Source: Mucilaginibacter sp.
GTDB lineage: Bacteria; Bacteroidota; Bacteroidia; Sphingobacteriales; Sphingobacteriaceae
Assembly (NCBI GenBank): GCA_028287895.1
Contig: JAQBOV010000010.1
Location: forward strand, 1 to 53,465
Reading direction: 5' to 3'
Length of the DNA: 53,465 nt
Of this stretch, positions 44,566-53,465 are shown piece after piece (positions within the stretch are counted from its first letter, which is position 1; every line of letters starts with the position of its first letter). The notes under the pieces were generated by a model. The model did no database searches, was not told where the DNA came from, and saw only the letters and a program-made list of their open reading frames with translations. Position numbers and translations under genes: made by a program.

Positions 44566-47500
44566 ATGATAATAGATCTTGTTGAAGTAATTCGTAACAG
44601 GAAGGGTTTTTGTTTACTTTCTTTAATATTTGTTGTAATTGGTGCTGGGGCGTTTTCTTGCACGAAAAAGGAAGTTGAACCACCGTTGTTTCAGTTGCTT
44701 TCTTCATCTCAAACTAACATCCATTTTATAAATAACCTGAGCGACAGTGATCCGCCTGGCATCTTAAATTACCTGTATTTTTATAATGGCGGCGGAGTTG
44801 CTATTGGTGACATTAATAATGATGGCCTGCCCGATATATTTTTTACATCCAACAAGAAGGGCGGAAATAAACTTTATTTAAACAAAGGGAACTACCAATT
44901 TGAAGATATAACAGCAAAAGCGGGAATTTCTGGTACGGCCGATTGGTGTACCGGGGCGACAATGGCCGATGTAAATAATGACGGATACCTGGATATTTAT
45001 ATTTGTGCGGTTGCCGGTAAATTGGGATTAAAAGGGCACAACATGCTTTATATTAATAACCATGACGGTACATTTACAGAAAAGTCTGCTGAGTACGGCC
45101 TCGATTTTTCAGGGTATTCCACACAGGCCGCTTTTTTTGATTGCAATCATGATGGCGCCCTGGACTGCTTTTTGCTGAACCAATCAAACCATTCGGTGGA
45201 GACTTACGGAGACACCAGTTTTCGGAGAAAAGTCAGTAATCTGGCGGGGAGTAAGCTGTATGTAAATAAAAACGGGCACTTTACCGATGTAACACTTCGC
45301 TCAGGTATCTATAGCAGTGCTTTGGGTTATGGGTTGGGAGTAGCAATCGGCGACCTGAATAATGACGGCTGGGATGATATTTACGTGGGTAATGATTTTC
45401 ATGAAAACGATTATTATTACATCAATAACCACGATGGTACATTTACCGAAGCGGGGGCAAAGCATTTTAATCATTACAGCCGCTTTAGTATGGGTAATGA
45501 TATGGCTGATTTTAATAATGACGGACAGTTGGATGTTGTAACTGCTGATATGCTTCCTGCAGATGAAAGTGTTTTAAAAACCTATGGCGGCGATGAATCT
45601 TATGACCAGTATAAGTATAAGATTGTAGATGGCGGTTTTCAATATCAATATTCGCGCAATTGTCTGCAAAAAAACCTTGGCAATGGAGAGGCGTTTAGCG
45701 AGGTAGGTTTGATGGATGGGGTTGCAGCTACAGATTGGAGCTGGAGCCCTTTGCTTGCCGATTTTGATAATGACGGAATAAAGGATCTGTTTATCGCTAA
45801 CGGTATAAAACGCCGGCCAACGGATATGGATTATATAAGTTTTATATCAAACATATCGGTTCAGGGGATGCTTACCACTACACATTTGATAGACAGCGCG
45901 GTAATCGGCAAAATGCCTGGCGGCGAGTCACATAGTTATATTTTTAAAGGTACCAAAAGCGAAAAATTTATTGATAAAAGTTCATTATGGGGCATCCCGG
46001 GGGATGCTATGATTTCAAACGGGGCCGCTTACGCTGATCTGAATAATGACGGCAATCTGGACCTGGTGACCAATAATATGAATCATGAGGCTTGTATCTA
46101 TAAGAATCTGTCAAAAGGCACCCATTATTTAAGTTTGAAATTTACCGGCCTGGCAGATAACAAATTTGGAATAGGGGCAAAAGCCTATCTGTTTTGCGGT
46201 AAGCAGATGCAGTACGAGCAACTGATGCTGACCCGTGGTTTCCAATCATCCGTTGAGCCGAAGCTGCATTTTGGTTTAAATGGCCGGCAAAAAGCGGATA
46301 GTTTACTAGTAGTGTGGCCGAATCAAACATACCAGGTGATCCGCAATATAAAGAATGATAAGCTATTGATGATCGATCAGAAAAATGCCGGTGGGCATTT
46401 TAATCATAAAGGGTTTTTCCCGTCGGAGCCTCCGTTATTCAAGAATATAACGGCTGAACTTAATATCAAATGGCAACACCGGGAAAATCATTTCGTCGAC
46501 TTTAACCAGCAACCGCTTTTGCCGCATATGCTTTCTGCAGAAGGCCCGCGGATAGCAGTAGCTGATGTAAATCACGATGGGTTAGATGACTTTTATGTTG
46601 GTGGGGCCAAAGGACAACCGGGCGCTTTGTTTATTCAAACGCCGGGCGGCAGGTTCAGAACTTCTGAACAGGCCGCATTTGTTAATGATGCGGCAAGTGA
46701 AGATGTGGACGCTGTTTTCCTGGATGTAAATCACGATGGATACCCCGATCTGTATGTGGCAAGTGGTGGTAATGAACGCCCTGACGGATCGCCTGAATTA
46801 GCTGATCGTTTGTATATAAATGATGGAAAAGGAAATTTTAAACGCGCTGATGATATTCCATCGATTAAAGTCAATAAATCGGCAGTGGCGGCCGGCGATG
46901 TGAACCATGACGGTTATGCCGATATTTTTGTCGCAGGTGCGCCGGATGCCTTTAGTTGTGGTCAGATCCCGGAATCATACCTGCTAATGAATGACAGGCA
47001 TGGCCACTATCACCAGGCGCCCCTTCCGGATGAATTGAAACATGCAGGAATGCTGCGATCGGCCGCTTTTGCTGACCTGGATGGGGACGGCTGGCCCGAC
47101 CTGGTAGTAGCTGGCGAATGGATGCAGGTAAAGGTTTTCATGAACAAAAAGGGTAAATTCATTCAGCAGCATAATGATCAGATGGACAAGCTTACGGGGT
47201 GGTGGCAACGCATTGTACTTGCAGATGTCGACGGTGACGGCCATATAGATATCATCGCAGGAAATTACGGACAGAACTCCAAATTGAAACCAACACCCGA
47301 AAATCCGGTAAAATTGTTTTTAACAGACCTGGATAAAAATGGAATGGTTGACCCCATTCTAACTTATAGCATTGATCAAAAGGATTATACATTTTTAGGC
47401 AAGGGCGATATAGAAAAACAAGTGCCGGGAGTGATAAAAAAGAGGTTTCTATACTACCATGATTTTGCCGGTAAAACAGTCGGTCAACTATTTGGCGATT

Positions 47501-47892
47501 CATTGGACAACAAACCCTGGATAGTAAATTCCTTTACATCCGGTATTTTTTATAATAAGGGCAATGGAAACTTTAAGTTCAAAGCCTTGCCTTTATCGAT
47601 GCAAGTTGCTCCGCTCTTTGGTTTTGCGTCATTAACAGGCGCTTACAATGGAATATTGGCCGGCGGTAATTTTTCAGGTGTAATACCCTATGAGGGCCGG
47701 TATGATGCCGATTATGGTGATGTACTGCTGCTGGATAAAGGAAAGAACTTTAAATTTATTTCATCCGTTTCTTCAGGCTTTTTATTAAGGGGCGAAGTAA
47801 GAGATATTAAAACAATAAAAACAGCAAACGGGATTATTTATGCCGTTGCTTTTAATAATAAAGAGATAAAATTTTTTAAGTTAAATAATTGA
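44566..47892 (+). CDS. FG-GAP/VCBS-repeat ASPIC-UnbV lipoprotein (second of two)
   Basis: A 1108-residue paralogue of the protein at 40001 with a lipoprotein signal (GAGAFSC, Cys about residue 32). The same blade order is present: GDINNDGLPDIFFTS, DVNNDGYLDIYIC, DCNHDGALDCFLL, GDLNNDGWDDIYVG, DFDNDGIKDLFIAN, DLNNDGNLDLVTNN. The ASPIC/UnbV domain (FGIGAKAYLFCGKQMQYEQLMLTRGFQSSVEPKLHFGLNG) comes next, then a second propeller (DVNHDGLDDFYVGG, DVDGDGHIDIIAGNYG). The YFYNGGGVAIGDINNDG opening matches the first copy. It is separated by one base from GH65, so the two are surely co-expressed. Confidence 0.9.
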   Translation: MIIDLVEVIRNRKGFCLLSLIFVVIGAGAFSCTKKEVEPPLFQLLSSSQTNIHFINNLSDSDPPGILNYLYFYNGGGVAIGDINNDGLPDIFFTSNKKGGNKLYLNKGNYQFEDITAKAGISGTADWCTGATMADVNNDGYLDIYICAVAGKLGLKGHNMLYINNHDGTFTEKSAEYGLDFSGYSTQAAFFDCNHDGALDCFLLNQSNHSVETYGDTSFRRKVSNLAGSKLYVNKNGHFTDVTLRSGIYSSALGYGLGVAIGDLNNDGWDDIYVGNDFHENDYYYINNHDGTFTEAGAKHFNHYSRFSMGNDMADFNNDGQLDVVTADMLPADESVLKTYGGDESYDQYKYKIVDGGFQYQYSRNCLQKNLGNGEAFSEVGLMDGVAATDWSWSPLLADFDNDGIKDLFIANGIKRRPTDMDYISFISNISVQGMLTTTHLIDSAVIGKMPGGESHSYIFKGTKSEKFIDKSSLWGIPGDAMISNGAAYADLNNDGNLDLVTNNMNHEACIYKNLSKGTHYLSLKFTGLADNKFGIGAKAYLFCGKQMQYEQLMLTRGFQSSVEPKLHFGLNGRQKADSLLVVWPNQTYQVIRNIKNDKLLMIDQKNAGGHFNHKGFFPSEPPLFKNITAELNIKWQHRENHFVDFNQQPLLPHMLSAEGPRIAVADVNHDGLDDFYVGGAKGQPGALFIQTPGGRFRTSEQAAFVNDAASEDVDAVFLDVNHDGYPDLYVASGGNERPDGSPELADRLYINDGKGNFKRADDIPSIKVNKSAVAAGDVNHDGYADIFVAGAPDAFSCGQIPESYLLMNDRHGHYHQAPLPDELKHAGMLRSAAFADLDGDGWPDLVVAGEWMQVKVFMNKKGKFIQQHNDQMDKLTGWWQRIVLADVDGDGHIDIIAGNYGQNSKLKPTPENPVKLFLTDLDKNGMVDPILTYSIDQKDYTFLGKGDIEKQVPGVIKKRFLYYHDFAGKTVGQLFGDSLDNKPWIVNSFTSGIFYNKGNGNFKFKALPLSMQVAPLFGFASLTGAYNGILAGGNFSGVIPYEGRYDADYGDVLLLDKGKNFKFISSVSSGFLLRGEVRDIKTIKTANGIIYAVAFNNKEIKFFKLNN

Positions 47893-47893
47893 T

Positions 47894-49927
47894 ATGAATA
47901 AAGTATATGTGTTGCTATTGAGTTTTATATTGTTTTTGAGCGGTATTGCACAGGCACAAAATGAATGGGTGATAAAAGCGGATAAAATTGATCCCGCTAA
48001 CTATTACGGTATTACTGTGGCCAATGGCATGATCGGGATTGTATCGTCCCCCGAGCCTTTTAAGGTAAAAAATGTCGTGCTTGCCGGAGCGTACGATTTG
48101 TATGGCCGGGGCCGCGTAAGTAATTTCCTGAATAGCTTTAACCTGCTTGGTATGTACCTGGAAATAAATGGAAGGCGCATTGATGCCAAAAATATCAGCA
48201 ACTTTAAGCAGGAGCTGGATATGCAGCACGCCGCCTTTACCTCAACTTTTGATTATGCCGATCAGGCATCAATAAAATATACTTATTACTCGCTGCGCCA
48301 TTTACCTTTTACGGTGTTGATGGACATTTCGATAACCGCTAAAAAACCAATCAATATTACTGCTGCCAGCATAATGGAGGCCCCGGATGCTCTGAAAGAT
48401 GTACAAAACTATTATAACGAGATCGACAGACCGCATGTAACAATAAGCCTGCTTACTTCTACGGCAAAAAGCCCTACAGGAAAATTACTTTTATGCGCCT
48501 CGAATACATTTTTATTTAACGAAGTGCATGGGCAGCAACCACGCGTAATACACGAGATGTGGGACAACAATATGCATTTGATGAAATTCAGCAAGGCTGT
48601 AGCCGCAGGGCAAACCTATCAGTATGCAGTTGCCGGGTCATCCATTACCTCAGCACACGACGCCGACCCGCTAAACCAGGCCGAACGGTTAACGATGTTC
48701 GCTAAGTTGGAGGGTCGGCAGCGCCTGATCCAATATCATGAAAAGGCATGGAATGAACTTTGGAAAAGCGATATCAAAATTGAGGGCGATCCCCAGGCAC
48801 AGTGCGATGTGCACAGTATGCTCTATCATTTATATTCATTTTCCCGTGCCGGTACAGCGTATTCACCATCACCGATGGGTTTATCTGGTTTAGGCTACAA
48901 CGGACATGTTTTTTGGGATGCTGATCTTTGGATGTATCCCGCATTGCTGGTTTTGCATCCCGAGATTGCAAAATCATTGGTTGAATATCGTTACCAACGA
49001 TTAGCCATTGCAAAGCAAAACGCATTTGCCCATGGTTATAAAGGGGCAATGTTCCCTTGGGAAAGCGCCGACAGCGGGGTGGAGGAGACGCCTGTTTGGG
49101 CATTAAGCGGCCCGTTTGAGCACCATATTACGGCATGCGTAGCTTTTGCTGCATGGAATTATTATTGTGTTACCCAGGATAAGCAATGGTTATTGGAAAA
49201 AGGATGGCCAATACTATCAGCAACTGCCGATTTCTGGGCAAGCCGGGTCGAGCGCAACAGTCCGGGTCACTATGATATTAAAGATGTTGTAGCTGCCGAT
49301 GAATGGGCAGAGAATATTGATAACGATGCCTTTACCAACGCAGCAGCCAAAGCTAATTTGCTCAATGCTGCCGCCGCAGCGAAGATATTAGGTATTAAAG
49401 CTGACCCGGATTGGGAAACGGTAGCTCAAAATATACCTATATTGAAATTATCAGATGGAGTAACCAAAGAATTTGAGACCTATAAAGGTGAGGGTATTAA
49501 ACAGGCTGATGTTAACCTGCTGGCCTATCCTTTAAAAACAATAACCGAACCATCAGAAATAAAAAAAGATCTGGAATATTATGAAACACGGGTACCTAAT
49601 GAGGGCACCCCGGCAATGACACAGGGGATATTTGCCTTGTTATATTCAAGATTAGGTAATGGCGACAAGGCTTATCACTTTTTTAAAGATGCTTATGAGC
49701 CCAACTTAAATCCTCCATTCAGGGTAATTGCGGAAACTAAAGGGGGCACTAACCCCTATTTTGCAACGGGCGCGGGTGGAATTATACAAAGTTTACTAAT
49801 GGGTTTTGGTGGTTTGGACATTACACCAAAAGGTATAATACAGGTTAAAAGTAAATTGCCGGGCAACTGGAAATCAGTAACAATAACCGGCGTTGGTATC
49901 GAAAGAAAGACATATATTGTTAAATAA
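47894..49927 (+). CDS. Exported GH65-family glycosidase/phosphorylase-like enzyme
   Basis: A 677-residue protein with a signal peptide (to AQAQ). The N-terminal beta-sandwich (~25-260) and the (alpha/alpha)6 barrel of GH65 are recognisable: GLSGLGYNGHVFWDADLWMYPALLVLHPE, AMFPWESADSGVEETP, and DEWAENIDNDAFTNAAAKANL with the expected general acid Glu. KGGTNPYFATGAGGIIQSLLMGFGGLDITPKGI is the C-terminal motif. GH65 includes trehalose, maltose and kojibiose phosphorylases and alpha-glucoside hydrolases. An exported enzyme is more likely a hydrolase, because periplasmic phosphate-sugar release is unusual. The trehalase in the same locus fits alpha-glucoside metabolism. Confidence 0.88.
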   Translation: MNKVYVLLLSFILFLSGIAQAQNEWVIKADKIDPANYYGITVANGMIGIVSSPEPFKVKNVVLAGAYDLYGRGRVSNFLNSFNLLGMYLEINGRRIDAKNISNFKQELDMQHAAFTSTFDYADQASIKYTYYSLRHLPFTVLMDISITAKKPINITAASIMEAPDALKDVQNYYNEIDRPHVTISLLTSTAKSPTGKLLLCASNTFLFNEVHGQQPRVIHEMWDNNMHLMKFSKAVAAGQTYQYAVAGSSITSAHDADPLNQAERLTMFAKLEGRQRLIQYHEKAWNELWKSDIKIEGDPQAQCDVHSMLYHLYSFSRAGTAYSPSPMGLSGLGYNGHVFWDADLWMYPALLVLHPEIAKSLVEYRYQRLAIAKQNAFAHGYKGAMFPWESADSGVEETPVWALSGPFEHHITACVAFAAWNYYCVTQDKQWLLEKGWPILSATADFWASRVERNSPGHYDIKDVVAADEWAENIDNDAFTNAAAKANLLNAAAAAKILGIKADPDWETVAQNIPILKLSDGVTKEFETYKGEGIKQADVNLLAYPLKTITEPSEIKKDLEYYETRVPNEGTPAMTQGIFALLYSRLGNGDKAYHFFKDAYEPNLNPPFRVIAETKGGTNPYFATGAGGIIQSLLMGFGGLDITPKGIIQVKSKLPGNWKSVTITGVGIERKTYIVK

Positions 49928-49948
49928 CCAATTTTTTAATATTATTTT

Positions 49949-51274
49949 ATGAGACGTTTTTTGTTTTTTATGCTGGCAGTAATGGGTTTTTTTACATCAT
50001 GTAAAAAACCTGATTATAAAAATATCCTGCATGACCCGGCTTTGTATAGCCGTACTGTTCACGAGCTAAATGGTGTGGTAATGGGTAATAATTTTACGCC
50101 CGTGGTGGCATCCCGTAATTATGCTTATGCGTCAATAGCTGGATATGAAGTGATTGCAGCCGGTCAGCCTGATCAATATAAGTCCCTTGCCGGGCAGCTT
50201 AATGGTTTGAAAACAGTCGCCAGGCCAGCCTCAGGCGAAAATATCGATTATCAATATGCGGCATTGCTTGCTTTTTGTAAAGTCGGTGAAGCGGTAACCT
50301 TTCCCGAGGGTAGTTTAAAATATTATACAGATAGTCTGCACCAAATAGCGGTAACACACGGTATGCCTGATGATATGGTCACCAGCTCTGAAAAATATGC
50401 CAAGGCAGTGGCAGCTTCAATTATGGCCTGGAGCAAAAAAGATAATTATCTTAAAACCAGGAGTGCACCAAAATTTGCCATCAATGACTCAGCAGGCAGA
50501 TGGGTGCCAACACCACCTGCTTATTCAGAAGCTGTTGAGCCCCATTGGAGTGAAATAAGAACGATGGTGATGCACAATGCAAAGGAATACAGTGTGCCGC
50601 CTCCACCTGTGTTTAATGTAAAAGATAAGAACAGCAAATATTGTAAGGAAGTAATTTATATCAAAAATACGGTTGACAGCCTAAATGCAGAACAGGCACA
50701 TATAGCTGATTTTTGGGATGACAATCCGGGGAAATTAAATGTATCGGGGCATGTGATGTTTGTTACCAAAAAATTCTCGCCTCCCGGACATTGGCTAAGT
50801 ATAGTTGGCATCGGTGCTAAAAAAGTAAATGCGGATTTTAACACAACGGTATGTGCCTATGCGAAAACAGCTATCGCATTATTTGATGCTTTTATCGAGT
50901 CATGGACAGCCAAATACATCTATAAAACAGCCCGCCCGGAAACTATTATTAACAAATACTTTGATCCTAACTGGCGGCCTCACCTTCAAACACCACCTTT
51001 CCCGGAATATACTTGCGGCCATTGTACCATATCGGCTGCTGCTGCCGAAGCGCTTACCAGTGTTTTGGGCGATAAGGTAGCTTATACAGATACTTCGGAA
51101 CTTGAATTTGGCATAAAAAACCGTTCATTCAAATCATTTCGGGATGCTGCCAATGAAAACGTATTGGCCAGATTTTACGGGGGCATACATTTTCATAACT
51201 CATGTGTGGTATCAAATAACTTCGGTAAGGCGGTGGGTGATTCAGTAGTCTGGAAGCTGGTGATGAAAAAATAA
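49949..51274 (+). CDS. Vanadium-haloperoxidase/PAP2-like lipoprotein
   Basis: A 441-residue lipoprotein (lipobox FFTSC). The all-helical PAP2/vanadium-haloperoxidase domain shows the three phosphate/vanadate motifs: KYIYKTARPETI (Lys and Arg), FPEYTCGHCTISAA (residues ~352-365) and ARFYGGIHFHNSCVV (Arg and His). The middle motif normally reads PSGH; here the residues are Thr355-Cys356-Gly357-His358, so the oxyanion-contacting Ser is Cys. Members are halide-oxidising peroxidases or acid phosphatases. Genes of this kind often follow FG-GAP lipoproteins in Bacteroidota. It is 21 bases downstream of GH65 and ends the locus. Confidence 0.85.
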   Translation: MRRFLFFMLAVMGFFTSCKKPDYKNILHDPALYSRTVHELNGVVMGNNFTPVVASRNYAYASIAGYEVIAAGQPDQYKSLAGQLNGLKTVARPASGENIDYQYAALLAFCKVGEAVTFPEGSLKYYTDSLHQIAVTHGMPDDMVTSSEKYAKAVAASIMAWSKKDNYLKTRSAPKFAINDSAGRWVPTPPAYSEAVEPHWSEIRTMVMHNAKEYSVPPPPVFNVKDKNSKYCKEVIYIKNTVDSLNAEQAHIADFWDDNPGKLNVSGHVMFVTKKFSPPGHWLSIVGIGAKKVNADFNTTVCAYAKTAIALFDAFIESWTAKYIYKTARPETIINKYFDPNWRPHLQTPPFPEYTCGHCTISAAAAEALTSVLGDKVAYTDTSELEFGIKNRSFKSFRDAANENVLARFYGGIHFHNSCVVSNNFGKAVGDSVVWKLVMKK

Positions 51275-51409
51275 GATTACTTAACAATTATATATTTTTT
51301 TACTTGTACGTTTTATTAAATAATTGATGTTTAGTTTAATTGCAATATATGGCCTGGTCATCGATCAATACTTTGCCTGATTTTGAATGTGCTTTGCATT
51401 TTTCGTTCA

Positions 51410-53206
51410 TTAAGTTTTTTTATCATCCTGAAAGTCAATACGGGGCAGTTCAACTGAAAATGTTGAACCGACATCAGGCTTGCTGCTTACACGAATATTC
51501 CCTCCTAAGGCTTCTACCTGGTTTTTAACCATATATAAGCCGATGCCTTTCCCTTCAGTATCCATATGAAAGCGTTTATAGAGACCGAAAACCTCTTCTC
51601 CTCTGGTAGTAAGATCTATGCCCCGGGCATTATCTTTAAAAATGATCATTACCTTGTCATCCTTTGTCGATGCTTTGATCTCAATTACCAGGGGTATGTT
51701 TGACTGGCGGTATTTGATGCTGTTAGAAATCAGGTTATAAAAAATGCTGTACAGGTAACTCTTAATTGTAAAGGTTCCATGGATATGGGAAAAATCGGTA
51801 ATTACCTTAATCTGGTTCTGCTCTATTATTAGTTGAAAGCCAATAAGTATACTATCAACCAGCTCAGCAAAAATAACCATTTCTTTTGTTTCACTGACGT
51901 CCCGTCTAACCTGAAGAATATTATTCAGATCTTTGACAATTTCATCAAGTTTTGCAATGGATTGGAAAAGAAATTCTTCTGACTCAATTTTTTCATCAGG
52001 TGACAGATCCGTCAGCCTGAGTAGTTTCGACAAGCCGATAATATTTGCCAGCGGCGCGCGCAGGTTATGAGAAATAATATAAGCAAACTGTTCGAGATCC
52101 TTATTCCGCTGTACCAGGTCGTCACTCATCCTGATCCTTTCCTGTTCTGCCAGCTTACTGGCGGTGATGTTTGTAGCAGAGCAGCAAAGCCCTATAGTGT
52201 GGTTTTTAAGATCTTTTACAGGGTCTACGTTGATACAATACCATATGTGCGATCCGTCCTGTAAAGGATAATTGGTTTCATAATTAAGACTGCTGCCTGC
52301 CAGTGCCGCATTCATCATCTCTGTTACCGGTCCCTGGCGCTCTTTATTGAGCAATTCGACAAAATTGACGCCCTCCTGCAGCCTTATACCAAAAGACAGT
52401 TCAGACCAGTGATTGGCCATTGTGTTATAAGTCAGTACCCGGAAATCGCTGTCCAGAAGCAAAAAAGCGATATCGGTTGTGTTAAATATCGCCCGCAAAC
52501 GCGATTGTGATTTATCCAGGGTATGGCTCATCTTTTTCAGTTCCTCGGTCCGGTCTGCTACATCTATTTCCAGCATTTCTTTTTCGCGTTGTATTTGAGC
52601 TTTGCTTTTTTTGATTTCGGGTACCTCCAGTACCTCCCATCCTCCTTTTCTTTTAATAAAGGTGCTTTCATGCGCCAGGGCAACATCCAGGATATCCTTT
52701 GCTGCGACACATTCATTCAATGGATAAGTGCACAAAATAATAAGCCGTTTATGTACGATTGCGGGGTTCAAATCTCTTTCATATGCTATGAAGTTTTTCC
52801 ATTCTTTCCGATCGAGCCAGGATTCGTCCCCATTGGCCCGTAATCCGTCAAAATTTTGCTGCAATGCTGTGCGGAGCCGGTCTGAAATAGTCTGAACCGC
52901 ATTGTCCAAATCAAGTTTTCCGTTCTTTAGGTACCAATCAGTATACGTGACGATTTCGATACTTCCGCGCTTCGTGTACTGGTCAAGTAACGGAACGGCT
53001 TTTTTAAGGGCATTAAAAGCTTCTTCTATGGTAACATGGGCGGAAGTCACCCAGATACAATATTCGTTATTTTCCAGACCTGCCTTGAAATAGGGAACCA
53101 GGATAGAGATCAGATCTTTTTCAGTCTCATAAAAATGACAAAAGTGTGTGCCCCAGGGTACATCCCCAATTACGTCTATCCCTATAGGTCTGAATTGCTT
53201 AGTCAT
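51410..53206 (-). CDS. MEDS-PAS soluble sensor histidine kinase
   Basis: A 598-residue cytoplasmic kinase without membrane helices. The N-terminal MEDS domain (~10-175; VPWGTHFCHFYETEKDLISILVPYFKAGLENNEYCIWVTS) is as in DcmR-like sensors. A coiled coil (~190-225) and a PAS domain (~235-345; LRAIFNTTDIAFLLLDSDFRVLTYN) follow. The HisKA H-box is FAYIISHNLRAPLANIIGLSKLL, and the ATPase motifs are NLISNSIKYRQ, DNARGIDL and GKGIGLYMVKNQVEALGGNI. Such kinases sense small molecules or redox state. The gene is preceded on the same strand by a probable receiver, so the two may form a pair. Confidence 0.9.
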   Translation of the reverse strand: MTKQFRPIGIDVIGDVPWGTHFCHFYETEKDLISILVPYFKAGLENNEYCIWVTSAHVTIEEAFNALKKAVPLLDQYTKRGSIEIVTYTDWYLKNGKLDLDNAVQTISDRLRTALQQNFDGLRANGDESWLDRKEWKNFIAYERDLNPAIVHKRLIILCTYPLNECVAAKDILDVALAHESTFIKRKGGWEVLEVPEIKKSKAQIQREKEMLEIDVADRTEELKKMSHTLDKSQSRLRAIFNTTDIAFLLLDSDFRVLTYNTMANHWSELSFGIRLQEGVNFVELLNKERQGPVTEMMNAALAGSSLNYETNYPLQDGSHIWYCINVDPVKDLKNHTIGLCCSATNITASKLAEQERIRMSDDLVQRNKDLEQFAYIISHNLRAPLANIIGLSKLLRLTDLSPDEKIESEEFLFQSIAKLDEIVKDLNNILQVRRDVSETKEMVIFAELVDSILIGFQLIIEQNQIKVITDFSHIHGTFTIKSYLYSIFYNLISNSIKYRQSNIPLVIEIKASTKDDKVMIIFKDNARGIDLTTRGEEVFGLYKRFHMDTEGKGIGLYMVKNQVEALGGNIRVSSKPDVGSTFSVELPRIDFQDDKKT

Positions 53207-53357
53207 TTAATTAATTATGCAACACGCTGCACAGTAATTATATGATACATTCTTTTAATATTTAAGTTTTAAATTTTTTAGACAAACGGGGCTCGTTAAT
53301 CTCTATCGAGTAAGAATTAGATTTTTCAGACAAAAATAAGGTTGAATCAGTTTATAG

Positions 53358-53465
53358 TTACCTGTATTTGGAAAGAGCCATCCGGCGCATTGAGAGAACG
53401 GCTGAAACAACGCGTACTAAATCGTCGCTGATGCAAGCTTTGCTGACCATTGCATCTGCCTCACA
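53358..53465 (-). CDS. C-terminal end of a probable response-regulator receiver (5' end outside window)
   Basis: The minus strand is open from the window edge to a TAA at 53358-53360, giving 35 residues that start CEADAMVSKACISDDLVRVV and end SKYR. The VSKA segment after an ADA turn looks like the conserved Lys and last helix of CheY-like receivers. It lies about 150 bases before the MEDS kinase on the same strand. Too little is visible for certainty. Confidence 0.45.
   Translation of the reverse strand, partial: CEADAMVSKACISDDLVRVVSAVLSMRRMALSKYR

Noticed and set aside
40001..47892. The two FG-GAP genes as a recent tandem duplication
   Set aside because: The domain order is shared, but the sequences differ widely outside the calcium loops and another gene separates them, so any duplication is old.
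1..53465. Mobile elements, integrases, CRISPR arrays, tRNA or rRNA genes
   Set aside because: No transposase or integrase motifs, no regularly spaced repeats and no cloverleaf-like segments were seen in the gaps between genes.

Overview
The window looks like the chromosome of a Bacteroidota bacterium, most likely of the Sphingobacteriaceae (Mucilaginibacter/Pedobacter-like). The evidence is a SusC/SusD pair with a DUF6377 regulator, many Bacteroidota-type lipoproteins and signal peptides, no clear Shine-Dalgarno sequences, and the typical HlyD-TolC-ABC-FtsX-FtsX efflux operon. Genus-level placement is inference. I see no tRNA, rRNA, CRISPR array, insertion sequence or phage gene.

Layout. 1-2.2 kb: the tail of a phytoene-desaturase-like oxidoreductase, convergent with a secreted GH43 glycosidase. 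2.3-11.1 kb: a seven-gene operon for a MacAB/TolC-like exporter (adaptor, outer-membrane channel, ATPase, two FtsX-type permeases) that ends in its own sigma-54 activator and histidine kinase. A well-spaced sigma-54 promoter lies just before the first gene. 11.2-11.7 kb: a rearranged relic of a GH20-type hexosaminidase whose catalytic HIGGDE motif is inverted. 11.7-15.7 kb: a Tat-exported NIF3-like protein, an ApbE-DUF2271 fusion with a PepSY-type membrane partner, and a DHFR/RibD-like reductase.

15.8-31.1 kb is the most interesting part. Two paralogous cassettes of ApbE flavin transferase, a tiny DUF4266 lipoprotein ending GGGCGCN, and a DUF3570 outer-membrane barrel lie in opposite orientations on either side of a leucine/isoleucine operon (leuC, leuD and a LeuA/CimA-type synthase). 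That operon is preceded by a branched-chain-amino-acid-rich leader peptide and an intrinsic terminator, a textbook attenuator. The second cassette is preceded by a Rieske lipoprotein and a thioredoxin. It faces a b561-type cytochrome plus an outer-membrane barrel, with a two-component system next door. Together these look like a cell-envelope redox system in which flavin, Fe-S, thiol and haem carriers may cooperate. Its substrate is unknown.

31.1-51.3 kb: a polysaccharide-utilisation-like locus with trehalase (minus strand), a DUF6377 regulator, SusC, SusD, two ~1,100-residue FG-GAP/ASPIC lipoproteins, a GH65 enzyme and a vanadium-haloperoxidase/PAP2-type lipoprotein, interrupted by an opposite-strand GyrI-like lipoprotein. 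Trehalase and GH65 together suggest alpha-glucoside (trehalose- or kojibiose-type) use. 51.4 kb to the end: a MEDS-PAS histidine kinase preceded by the C-terminus of a probable response regulator cut by the window edge.
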